Source: Chloroflexota bacterium (GTDB lineage Bacteria; Chloroflexota; Dehalococcoidia; Lucifugimonadales; Lucifugimonadaceae). From it: 8,704 nucleotides of DNA. The stretch's first letter is position 1. Every line of letters starts with the position of its first letter. The position numbers were made by a program, and so were the translations under genes. The stretch is from positions 1-8,704 of the forward strand of contig JACQUF010000278.1 of NCBI GenBank assembly GCA_016210435.1, in the 5' to 3' direction. This document shows, in pieces, positions 1 to 5,412 of this stretch. Under the pieces are notes generated by a model, which was not told where the DNA came from, did not search any database, and was given only the letters and a program-made list of their open reading frames with translations.

Positions 1-990
1 CCCGCGGGCGATCATCCATGGCACAACACGGGTGGGAATGTGGTCGAAGCCGTGTCCGCCATACTCCTTGAGCCGGTGCCGGGAGCATATGTCGTGGGCG
101 AGGAGGACCTGGCTCACATGTCCGCCCGCAATCAGCCGTTCAATCTGCTCGATTCGCTGAGCATCGCTTGGCATGTACGTCTGTGGCGCAAACGGGTAGT
201 ACGGCGAATCGTGACCGAAGAGGTCGTATTCCAGGTACGCCCCCGTTTCAGCGAGTTCATCGAGCATTGATGACGTAAATATCGTCCGTTCGATGTGGCC
301 CATTATCGTGCGCTTCAGGTCCCCGCCCCTTTTCACGATGAATTCAAGGATTTGGAGAGGGGCTCGGTCATTCCGGCCGGGGTGGATCAATAGAGGGGCG
401 CCGGTTTCCTTCTGCGCCAATACGGCGGCCTGCACCGACTTGCGTTCATCCGCGGTCCACGGCCATGAGCAGCCGATCTCGCCGATAATCCCGCTCTTTA
501 CACCGGTCTCGCCGACGCCCGCGGTGATGTCCTGGACAATTTCGGCAGCGATATCGTCCGCGCTGCGATGCGTGAAGCTGGCGGGATGCGCTGCCTGAAC
601 GTAGTACCCGGAACCCATGATGATGTTGAGACCCGTCGCCTTGCTGATATTCGCCAATGCGCGGGGATTGCGTTTCAGGCCTACACTCGTTGCATCGACG
701 ACAGTCTGGCCGCCGGCCGTCGCGTAGTTCTTCGCTTCCCTTATTGCGAGCGATTCATCTTCGTAGTGAAGGTTCTCGTAATTGCTCGCCCAGTTGAACC
801 TGATCCACCCCAGATTCTGCAGCGAAATTCTCTCGTGGGCTAACCGTTCGTCCTCTTTGCTTTTCGGCGGGATGAACACTACTCGAAAATCGATCAAAAA
901 GTGCTCGTGTGTGATTGTCGTGCCGAGCCGTTCCGGGGCGACCTGCCCCAGCACCGTCTGCGCCTTCCCCGTGAGATTCAAATCAGCCAT
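1..990 (-). CDS. PTER-like phosphotriesterase-family metal-dependent hydrolase (C-terminus off the window)
   Basis: The minus-strand frame is open from ATG at 990 to the left edge, giving 330 residues. It is an amidohydrolase-superfamily TIM barrel of the phosphotriesterase family. Visible metal ligands are His28 and His30 (THEH), bridging Glu171 (IGEIGCSWP), His203 (HPGR), His232 (GH) and Asp300 (AHD). The bridging residue is Glu, not the carboxylated Lys of true phosphotriesterases, as in E. coli Php and animal PTER. The segments GIIGEIGCSWP, HPGR, YLEYDLFG and YGGHG are, from memory, nearly identical to mammalian PTER (about 349 aa), so roughly 20 residues are missing. Mammalian PTER has been reported to hydrolyse N-acetyltaurine; a similar amide-hydrolase role here is inference. 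No signal peptide is visible, so it is probably cytosolic. The start at 990 was chosen because GGAG lies 6 nt upstream (997-1000). An in-frame ATG at 1002 would add four residues but has no good ribosome binding site. The family call is secure; the substrate is not. Confidence 0.93.
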   Translation of the reverse strand, partial: MADLNLTGKAQTVLGQVAPERLGTTITHEHFLIDFRVVFIPPKSKEDERLAHERISLQNLGWIRFNWASNYENLHYEDESLAIREAKNYATAGGQTVVDATSVGLKRNPRALANISKATGLNIIMGSGYYVQAAHPASFTHRSADDIAAEIVQDITAGVGETGVKSGIIGEIGCSWPWTADERKSVQAAVLAQKETGAPLLIHPGRNDRAPLQILEFIVKRGGDLKRTIMGHIERTIFTSSMLDELAETGAYLEYDLFGHDSPYYPFAPQTYMPSDAQRIEQIERLIAGGHVSQVLLAHDICSRHRLKEYGGHGFDHIPTRVVPWMIARG

Positions 991-1026
991 GCCGCGCTCC
1001 ATCTGTCGAAAGAAACATCGGCGTTT

Positions 1027-1055
1027 ATTCTGACCCCGGCACGGCGAATTGTCGC
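1027..1055 (-). promoter_or_regulatory. candidate promoter for the PTER-like gene
   Basis: Read on the minus strand, GCGACA (1055-1050) and CAGAAT (1032-1027) are separated by 17 nt, with four matches each to the sigma70 -35 and -10 consensus. Transcription would begin near 1020 and leave a leader of about 30 nt before the ATG at 990. The match is moderate and rests on pattern alone. Confidence 0.3.
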
Positions 1056-1076
1056 GTCAGTCAGAGGATGAGGGGC

Positions 1077-1106
1077 GTGACACGCGGGCAGTTCCCGCGT
1101 TATGCT
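1077..1106 (+). promoter_or_regulatory. candidate promoter with embedded inverted repeat, upstream of the RRM gene
   Basis: GTGACA (1077-1082) and TATGCT (1101-1106) are 18 nt apart, matching five and four positions of the sigma70 -35 and -10 hexamers. The spacer is nearly filled by a perfect inverted repeat: ACGCGGG (1082-1088) and CCCGCGT (1094-1100) around a 5-nt centre. An inverted repeat between -35 and -10 is a classic repressor-operator position, so this may be an operator. If the promoter is real, the RRM mRNA leader is about 230 nt. Confidence 0.35.
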
Positions 1107-1340
1107 GTGCGCCTGCGTCTCGTCTAGGACGGGTCGCCAACACGGAAGCCCCAATTGCCATCGCAATGCTGGCGTCCGTGCGTCAGGCAGGTGGCCGCAG
1201 CCGGTGCGGCAACGTCCGTTGCAAGGCACGGGCGAAGGTTTGAGCGGACTTGAGCCAGGAGAGGCTCGGGCCTCGCGTAAGGCGTCGGGCGATGGCAAAC
1301 CGACATCCACCGCGCAGTCCAGTCCGGCATAGGAGTTCCT
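1107..1340 (+). other. non-coding leader region of the RRM gene, with several possible hairpins
   Basis: No credible gene lies here; the short ORFs are Arg-, Ser- and Pro-rich and match nothing I know. Possible RNA hairpins are GCCGCA/TGCGGC (1194-1199 with 1205-1210, 5-nt loop), GAGCC/GGCTC (1252-1256 with 1263-1267), and GAGGC/GCCTC (1261-1265 with 1270-1274). The last two share 1263-1265 and cannot form together. The loop of the middle hairpin carries AGGAG (1257-1261), a copy of the real Shine-Dalgarno sequence at 1331-1335. RRM genes in some bacteria, notably cyanobacterial rbp genes, have long regulated 5' leaders; regulation here is only a possibility. I recognise no known riboswitch consensus. 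Confidence 0.3.
1331..1335 (+). promoter_or_regulatory. ribosome binding site that fixes the TTG start of the RRM gene
   Basis: AGGAG at 1331-1335 is 5 nt before TTG at 1341. The protein's conserved RNP2 strand starts only five codons later, and no in-frame ATG fits before it. The site therefore supports TTG as the true start. Confidence 0.75.
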
Positions 1341-1649
1341 TTGGGTAAGAACCTGTTCGTGGGTAATCTCGCGTTCACGATGACCGACAATGAGCTGCGA
1401 GGGATTTTCGAGAAGGTCGGTCAGGTCGTATCCGCCAAGGTCATCATGGACCGTGAGACCGGACGATCGCGCGGTTTTGGCTTCGTCGAGATGGCTGAGG
1501 ATTCAGCGGCCAAGGAAGCGATTTCCCGCCTGCACAACTCGATGGCCAATGGCCGTCAGATCACGGTGAGCGAGGCGCAGCCGCGCCCGCAGCGCCGTGA
1601 AGGCGCCCCCGGCATGGGCGCTCCGCGGCCCGAACGCCGCGCTCCGTAG
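1341..1649 (+). CDS. single-RRM RNA-binding protein
   Basis: This 102-residue protein is one RNA recognition motif followed by a basic tail. RNP2 is LFVGNL (residues 5-10) and RNP1 is RGFGFVEM (44-51). Phe6, Phe46 and Phe48 are the aromatic residues that normally stack on RNA bases. The fold runs from about residue 4 to 78, and the C-terminal 24 residues are rich in Arg, Pro and Gly. Small bacterial RRM proteins, best known from cyanobacteria, are cytosolic single-stranded RNA binders, often linked to cold stress or RNA localisation; the targets here are unknown. The gene stands alone, divergent from the PTER-like gene and convergent with the receiver-SDR gene. It starts with TTG behind a good AGGAG, so initiation may be deliberately weakened. 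The family call is certain. Confidence 0.95.
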   Translation: MGKNLFVGNLAFTMTDNELRGIFEKVGQVVSAKVIMDRETGRSRGFGFVEMAEDSAAKEAISRLHNSMANGRQITVSEAQPRPQRREGAPGMGAPRPERRAP

Positions 1650-1657
1650 CCGTGTTT

Positions 1658-1679
1658 GACCGGCTCATCCGAGCCGGTC
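1658..1679 (+). terminator. 9-bp hairpin just after the RRM gene
   Basis: GACCGGCTC (1658-1666) and GAGCCGGTC (1671-1679) pair perfectly around the loop ATCC. The hairpin begins 8 nt after the RRM stop codon. No T-run follows, so it may be a weak terminator or an mRNA 3'-end stabiliser working with the next hairpin. Confidence 0.55.
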
Positions 1680-1694
1680 CGCGATAGTCCACAA

Positions 1695-1736
1695 GCAAAG
1701 GCGAGTCCCCGCCACCTTCAGGGGGCTCGCCTTTGC
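1695..1736. terminator. bidirectional terminator between convergent genes
   Basis: GCAAAGGCGAG (1695-1705) pairs with CTCGCCTTTGC (1726-1736). After a G-T wobble the stem continues with four more G-C pairs, giving a 16-pair stem with a 10-nt loop (1711-1720). The A-run and T-run lie within the stem, the usual arrangement for a terminator used from both sides. It lies 7 nt beyond the stop of the minus-strand receiver-SDR gene and downstream of the plus-strand RRM gene. The flanking T-tracts are short. Confidence 0.7.
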
Positions 1737-1743
1737 GCGCTTG

Positions 1744-3141
1744 TCAGCCGTCCCGCCAGCTGCGTTCAGGCCGCCAGCCCAGCACGCGCTCGGCATGCGA
1801 TACATCGATCGCTGCCGAGAAGCCAGGCAATGGCCGGCGCAGGGGGACTCCCGGATAGACTCGCCCTATCGCTTCTTCGGTCGGGATCGTGAGGGTCGTG
1901 TCCGAGGCGTTGAGGAAGAACGCCTTGTGGCCGGTCCAGTCCAGTTCGATCGCGAGGCGGCAGGCCCGCGCTGCGTCCCAGCGATCGAGCCAGCCCCAGA
2001 AGTGCATCGCCGGTCGGCCGCCCGGGTCGGTGTGGGGGTTAGCCTTGTGGGTCCGCTGCTGGGCGTGGTCCCAGAGCCCATGGAATCGCATGCTTGCGAT
2101 CTGCACTTCGCGCCGGCGGCAGAAGCCACGCGCCAGCTCTTCGCCAAGCCATTTGCTCTGGCTGTAGGCGTCCTCCGCCCGCGTCGGGTGCTCCTCGTCG
2201 ATCGGAAAGTACAACGGAGGCACGAGCGATTTTGAGAACACGGCCCCGACCGCGTTGACCGACGACGCCATCACGAGCTTTCGGACGCCATGGACCTGCG
2301 CAGCCTCGAGAACGTTCCAGTCCGCCTGCATGTTGAGCGCGAACACCCGGTACTCGGGGTCCTGCGTCGGGCTTGGGATTGCAGCCAGGTGTATAACGGC
2401 GTCCGCCCCAGCCAGGGCGGATACCACGTCTCCAAAATCGGTGGCGTCGATTCGAATGAAGGGCGCGTCGCCTGCGGGGCCGGGCGCCCGGTCGGCATTC
2501 ACGACCTGGTACCCCGCGCGCAGCAGCTCGGACACCACGTACTGACCAAGCCTGCCGCTACCGCCGGTAACAACGACCCTGGTCAGGCCCGCGGGACGCG
2601 TCTCGGCCGGTTCGACAGCCGGGCTGGTGGCGGTCGTTGCGGCGATCTGCTCGGCCCCCAGCACGTCGATGATCCGCTGGTAGGAGAACTCGCTCTTATC
2701 GATCTTCGCCCGTGCGCCAACCGAAGCGGGATCGAGATCGGCGAAAGAGGAGACGAATACGACTGCCGTGTTCGGGTTGGCCTCAAGGATCCTGCGTGTC
2801 GCCTCGACGCCGTCCATGACGGGCATGCGGATGTCCATCAGCACAAGGTCGGGCTTTTCCCTGGATGCGAGGCTGACGGCTTCTGCGCCATCGCCAGCGT
2901 CGTGGAGGACGGAAAACCGTGGGTCGCGGTCGAGCTCCCTGCGGGCGAGGAGTCGAAAAGCGGGGTCGTCATCCGCGATCAGCACTCGGATCTGCATGGG
3001 TGTTCCGCCATCGCCTCCCATAAGGCGGCGCGGGTCGCGAATCAACATCTGACCAGCATCGCCGTCCGCTGGCTTTTCCATCATCGGAGTCCCTACGGGC
3101 GCGGTGTATGTGCCGCCATCCATGGCTTCCGAGGAGGCCAC
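1744..3141 (-). CDS. receiver domain fused to an extended-SDR NAD-dependent epimerase/dehydrogenase
   Basis: One uninterrupted 465-residue frame carries two domains. Residues 49-165 are a CheY-like receiver: acidic pocket Asp57-59, phosphoacceptor Asp103 (LVLMDIRMPVMDG), switch Ser131 and conserved Lys149 (DKSEF). A Thr/Ala/Pro-rich linker (166-186) leads to an extended short-chain dehydrogenase (187-465). That domain has the NAD-binding loop TGGSGRLG (192-199), acidic Asp217 after strand 2, HLAA (251-254), Ser293/Ser294, and catalytic Tyr326 and Lys330 (YSQSK). The SDR part resembles NAD-dependent sugar epimerases and uronate dehydrogenases; the substrate is unknown. No membrane segment is visible. 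Receivers normally drive DNA-binding or signalling outputs, so a metabolic-enzyme output is odd. All key residues of both domains are kept. GTG at 3141 overlaps the upstream stop (TAGTG), suggesting translational coupling. ATG at 3084, with AGGGA 5 nt upstream, or ATG at 2997 at the receiver boundary could be the true start, as residues 1-48 match no domain. No kinase gene is in view. Confidence 0.88.
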   Translation of the reverse strand: MASSEAMDGGTYTAPVGTPMMEKPADGDAGQMLIRDPRRLMGGDGGTPMQIRVLIADDDPAFRLLARRELDRDPRFSVLHDAGDGAEAVSLASREKPDLVLMDIRMPVMDGVEATRRILEANPNTAVVFVSSFADLDPASVGARAKIDKSEFSYQRIIDVLGAEQIAATTATSPAVEPAETRPAGLTRVVVTGGSGRLGQYVVSELLRAGYQVVNADRAPGPAGDAPFIRIDATDFGDVVSALAGADAVIHLAAIPSPTQDPEYRVFALNMQADWNVLEAAQVHGVRKLVMASSVNAVGAVFSKSLVPPLYFPIDEEHPTRAEDAYSQSKWLGEELARGFCRRREVQIASMRFHGLWDHAQQRTHKANPHTDPGGRPAMHFWGWLDRWDAARACRLAIELDWTGHKAFFLNASDTTLTIPTEEAIGRVYPGVPLRRPLPGFSAAIDVSHAERVLGWRPERSWRDG

Positions 3142-3818
3142 TACAAGAGCAGCCGGCCCACGTCCCTCGTTTCCGCGTCGCAGAACCAGAGGACGCCATC
3201 GCGGATGGTCATGCCGTGTACTTCGTGCGGCGCGGGAACCCGAAACACGTCTTCGACCCGTCCATCCACGGGGTCCAGAAGCGCCACGGTGCCCGCCGCG
3301 GTGTCCGCGGCCCAGAGAAGGTGGTCGTCAGCCCAGGCGATCCCATGTACACGGAGACCCGGCGTCCGGAACGAATGGATGACCCGCCACGCTTCCGGCT
3401 CGACCACGTACATCATCTGCGAGGGCGGAACGGCTATGTACAGCAGTCCGTTGCGCCATTCGAGGCCGTGTGCGCCGGTCACACGGGGATCGGTCTTCCT
3501 GTTCCGGAACGCGACCACGCCCTTGCCCGGCGTGTCGTAACGGGCCACGGTCTCGCCCGAGTTCAGCTTCAGCTTGTGAATCGTGGCATCATACGTGGAG
3601 GCGATCCACATGAAGCCGCCGCCGATCGTGATCCCGCTTGAACGGTCCGTCGTCGTCTGGGCCTCGAACAGGGTCTTGCCCGTCTCCCAGTCAAGCTTGT
3701 AGACCTTGTTGTCCCGCTGGTCGATGTACCAGACCCCGTCCTGGGCCGCCTGGAGCCCGTTCGGCTGCGGGCCCGGTGACTTGTAGAGCAGCTCAACCCT
3801 GGCAATCTTTGCTGGCAT
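3141..3818 (-). CDS. small beta-propeller protein, Vgb/SMP-30-like
   Basis: This 225-residue protein has five similar repeats about 40 residues apart. Each has a small-residue-Gly-hydrophobic turn and then an aromatic strand: residues 19-33 (NGL, WYID), 60-74 (SGI, MWIAS), 116-130 (HGL, LYIAV), 157-172 (HGI, LWAAD) and 200-214 (HGM, LWFCD). The pattern fits a beta-propeller of the streptogramin-lyase or SMP-30 lactonase type. Those usually have six or seven blades in about 300 residues, so this one is short. His117, His158 and His201 occupy equivalent positions and could line one face of the propeller. No signal peptide or membrane segment is visible, so it is probably cytosolic. Its TAG stop overlaps the GTG of the receiver-SDR gene, so the two probably share an mRNA. 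Its own start is weakly supported: GGAG lies 13 nt before the ATG. Enzymatic activity is possible but unproven, and a sensor or scaffold role is equally open. Confidence 0.85.
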   Translation of the reverse strand: MPAKIARVELLYKSPGPQPNGLQAAQDGVWYIDQRDNKVYKLDWETGKTLFEAQTTTDRSSGITIGGGFMWIASTYDATIHKLKLNSGETVARYDTPGKGVVAFRNRKTDPRVTGAHGLEWRNGLLYIAVPPSQMMYVVEPEAWRVIHSFRTPGLRVHGIAWADDHLLWAADTAAGTVALLDPVDGRVEDVFRVPAPHEVHGMTIRDGVLWFCDAETRDVGRLLL

Positions 3819-4113
3819 GGAAACTGCAAAGCTCCGCTCAACTGCGCGTTACGAAGGATTCGAACCCGCAGCATACTACCCCAGCTTCCACGTGCCTGCG
3901 AGGTAAGTCGCGCAAACTTTCCCGGCCATCTCCCCGCTGACGCCCGCCCCGATCTCGGATAGGGGCATGCCGGTCGCGCGTCATGGATGGACGACCACGC
4001 GGCTCGCGCCCGAAGAGCGTTTGTCGTCGTCGGCTGCACATGCCTGGGCGATGCTGTCGCAAGGGAAGTGGTGCGTGAAACGTTCTGCTACGGTAGTCCC
4101 TGATGCCCGACGA
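3819..4113. other. stretch without a recognised gene, upstream of the propeller operon
   Basis: About 295 bases separate the propeller start from the E2 remnant. The ORFs present are short, Arg-rich and unlike any family I know. The promoter of the minus-strand propeller operon should lie here, but I see no convincing -35/-10 pair. The stretch contains a tRNA T-arm-like sequence, annotated separately. It looks like rearranged or decayed DNA. Confidence 0.4.
3846..3911 (-). other. tRNA-like remnant or chance T-arm match
   Basis: On the minus strand, GGTTCGAATCC (3867-3857) exactly matches the conserved tRNA T-loop/B-box pattern. The sequence GTAACGC follows the T-arm (3852-3846). On the other side a partial complement, interrupted by two extra bases, occurs near 3903-3911. 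The T-stem has one mismatch and one wobble pair. Total length is only about 66 nt, no anticodon or D-arm can be assigned, and CCA is not encoded. It is not a functional tRNA. It could be a decayed tRNA or an integration scar, or it could be coincidence. Confidence 0.15.
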
Positions 4114-4221
4114 GAGCTCACCTACGACCATCGTGTCGTAGACGGCAGCGATGCGGTGCGATTCCTGGTGCGCGTAAAAGAGCTCGTCGAGGACCCCGCG
4201 CGCCTGCTCTTGGAAGGCTAA
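4114..4221 (+). pseudogene. C-terminal remnant of a 2-oxoacid dehydrogenase E2 (lipoyl acyltransferase) gene
   Basis: Thirty-five codons ending in TAA encode the characteristic last part of an E2 acyltransferase catalytic domain. It contains the motif DHRVVDG (4126-4146), whose His and Asp are the catalytic residues of this family, then the usual helix and an ending of the form EDPxRLLLEG. A complete E2 has about 400-500 residues with lipoyl, peripheral-binding and catalytic domains. Upstream the frame stays open to 3967, but residues before Glu at 4114 do not resemble an E2; the expected FTITNLG-like and PPQxAILGVG-like segments are absent. No E1, E3 or lipoyl-domain sequence is nearby. The simplest reading is that deletion, insertion or rearrangement removed the 5' part, with a breakpoint close to 4110. 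The fragment cannot fold or work alone. Identification of the motif is strong; its history is inference. Confidence 0.75.
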
Positions 4222-4234
4222 CTGACCCCGCCCG

Positions 4235-4248
4235 CTCCCTTGCGGGAG
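4235..4248. terminator. small hairpin between the E2 remnant and the lipoprotein gene
   Basis: CTCCC (4235-4239) pairs with GGGAG (4244-4248). On the minus strand the loop is GCAA, a stable GNRA tetraloop. It lies 13 nt after the E2 stop codon and about 80 nt past the lipoprotein stop. The stem is short and has no T-run, so its role as a terminator is uncertain. Confidence 0.3.
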
Positions 4249-4325
4249 AGAGCCTGTCGCTTCGCCGATCGCGGAACGGCGCCTGGGCCTGCCGAAGAGA
4301 TGGCGGTAGGCGTGAGGAGCGCAGG

Positions 4326-5306
4326 CTACGGCGCGGTGAACTCGACGGTGAGCATCGGCCGGCCCGATTCGTTGGCATTCTGGCGCGAACTGAATCGCTT
4401 GGTCGTCGGGCTTGATCTCTCATTGCCGAGCAGGATCCACCCGAAGTTCTTTGAGGGGTCGTCCACCCAGCTCTGGACGTCGGCGGTCATTTCCGGCGTT
4501 GGCCCCCAGGTGTACCGGGCATTGTTGCCGACAGTCGTCTGGGCGCTCGTCGAGACCGCGAAGTCGCCGCCCTCCTTGGCCCATTTCTCCTTGTCGAAGA
4601 AACGGTGAATCCATGTGGCGTCATTGGGAGCCGCGGAAGTCCCCTGGCCTTCTTGCGCATTCGCGTCGGAGGACCCTTCTCCCCAGTCGGCCAGCAGCTT
4701 GTGGAGTTCTGCCTTCTCAGGCCCGGACGTCGTCTTCGTCATGTCGAGGGTCAACGTGGCCTTCGTGATCCGGGCGCCCTTGGGCACTTTGCCGGTGAGG
4801 TCGAACGCGAGGACCGCGCGCCGGGTCTCGCCGCCATTGGTCACCCCTGTGAAGAGGCTTTCACCGGCGCCATTGCTATTGCCGCCGATATTGCTCTGGT
4901 ACAGGGTGTTGTCCAATGAGGCGACGATGGTGACACTGCCGGGCTTTCCAAGGGGCTGCGTCGGAGTTGGAACGGATGTCGGAGGGGCGCTCGTCGGGGT
5001 GGCCGCGGCCTGTGTCGGTGCCGGCGACGCCGTGGGCGTAGGAATTGCAGGCGGTGTTGGTGATGCTGCCACAGGCGTCGGGGGCTGCGTGGGCGTCGGA
5101 CTCGGCAGGTCCGGTCGCGCGGTCGGTGGGACGCTCATGGGGGTCGGCGTAAGCTGAATCGAAACCACCGTAGGTACCGGCGTGGGCGAAGCGGGCGGGA
5201 CGGCGATGATCGTGGTCGGCGTCGCCGTCGGAACGGCGCCCCCACAGGCCGCGGTCACGATCGCAAGCCCGGAGATCAACATCAGCAGGCGCGTCGGACC
5301 AAGCAT
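4326..5306 (-). CDS. DNRLRE-domain lipoprotein with Pro/Thr-rich linker
   Basis: The 326-residue product begins with a lipoprotein signal: Arg6, hydrophobic core 7-17, then TAAC with Cys21 as the likely lipidated residue. The Thr at -3 is a weaker lipobox than Leu. Residues 24-118 are a low-complexity Pro/Thr/Ala/Ser linker that would hold the domain away from the membrane. Residues 124-326 resemble the DNRLRE beta-sandwich found in bacterial surface and cell-wall proteins: a DNTLYQSN opening, RRAVLAFDLTG, ITKATLTLDM, then a late WVDDPSKNFGWILLG strand pair. Related domains (CBM96-type) bind polysaccharides, so wall or glycan binding is plausible; no catalytic domain is present. The start is secure, with GGGGGGAGG ending 5 nt before the ATG. 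It lies about 100 nt after malQ on the same strand. That gap holds a weak -10-like TATTAC (5346-5341), so it may be transcribed separately. Family assignment is good; function is unknown. Confidence 0.9.
   Translation of the reverse strand: MLGPTRLLMLISGLAIVTAACGGAVPTATPTTIIAVPPASPTPVPTVVSIQLTPTPMSVPPTARPDLPSPTPTQPPTPVAASPTPPAIPTPTASPAPTQAAATPTSAPPTSVPTPTQPLGKPGSVTIVASLDNTLYQSNIGGNSNGAGESLFTGVTNGGETRRAVLAFDLTGKVPKGARITKATLTLDMTKTTSGPEKAELHKLLADWGEGSSDANAQEGQGTSAAPNDATWIHRFFDKEKWAKEGGDFAVSTSAQTTVGNNARYTWGPTPEMTADVQSWVDDPSKNFGWILLGNERSSPTTKRFSSRQNANESGRPMLTVEFTAP
4953..5237 (-). repeat. low-complexity Pro/Thr-rich coding repeat
   Basis: This is the DNA encoding linker residues 24-118 of the lipoprotein. 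Irregular PTP, PTPT and SPTP units recur, seen on the plus strand as many copies of GTCGG and GGCGTCGG-like words. Such tracts often vary in length between strains and can be misassembled. Confidence 0.7.
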
Positions 5307-5311
5307 GACAA

Positions 5312-5320
5312 CCTCCCCCC
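5312..5320 (-). promoter_or_regulatory. strong ribosome binding site of the lipoprotein gene
   Basis: Minus-strand GGGGGGAGG ends 5 nt before the ATG at 5306. This near-ideal Shine-Dalgarno site is much stronger than those of neighbouring minus-strand genes and confirms the start. Confidence 0.75.
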
Positions 5321-5412
5321 GGACTCTCTTTGCCGCCTACGTAATACGCGCGCCAGGAAGGATTGGTTTTCTTCTCGACCGACCGACCAGTGGCTGTGGG
5401 ACGCGTGCCTGG

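Noticed and set aside
978..1310. Minus-strand ORF of 110 codons upstream of the PTER-like gene
   Set aside because: Composition is Arg/Pro/Ala-rich with no motif. It overlaps the PTER-like start in another frame and covers the promoter region.
1107..1340. Known riboswitch upstream of the RRM gene
   Set aside because: I compared it by eye with the c-di-GMP-I core and other common aptamer signatures; a GGCAAACCG-like word near 1284 was not accompanied by the rest of the core.
2290..3540. Plus-strand ORF of 416 codons
   Set aside because: It is antisense to the receiver-SDR and propeller genes, whose motifs are unmistakable. The translation matches no family and arises from GC-rich codon bias.
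3987..4103. Plus-strand ORF of 38 codons ending in TGATG, followed by a 12-codon ORF
   Set aside because: It looks like an operon junction, but neither peptide resembles a known protein and the second ORF overlaps the E2 remnant in a different frame. Probably coincidence.
3838..4131. Minus-strand ORF of 97 codons over the gene-poor stretch
   Set aside because: It is very Arg-rich, has no motif or good ribosome binding site, and runs antisense across the E2 remnant.
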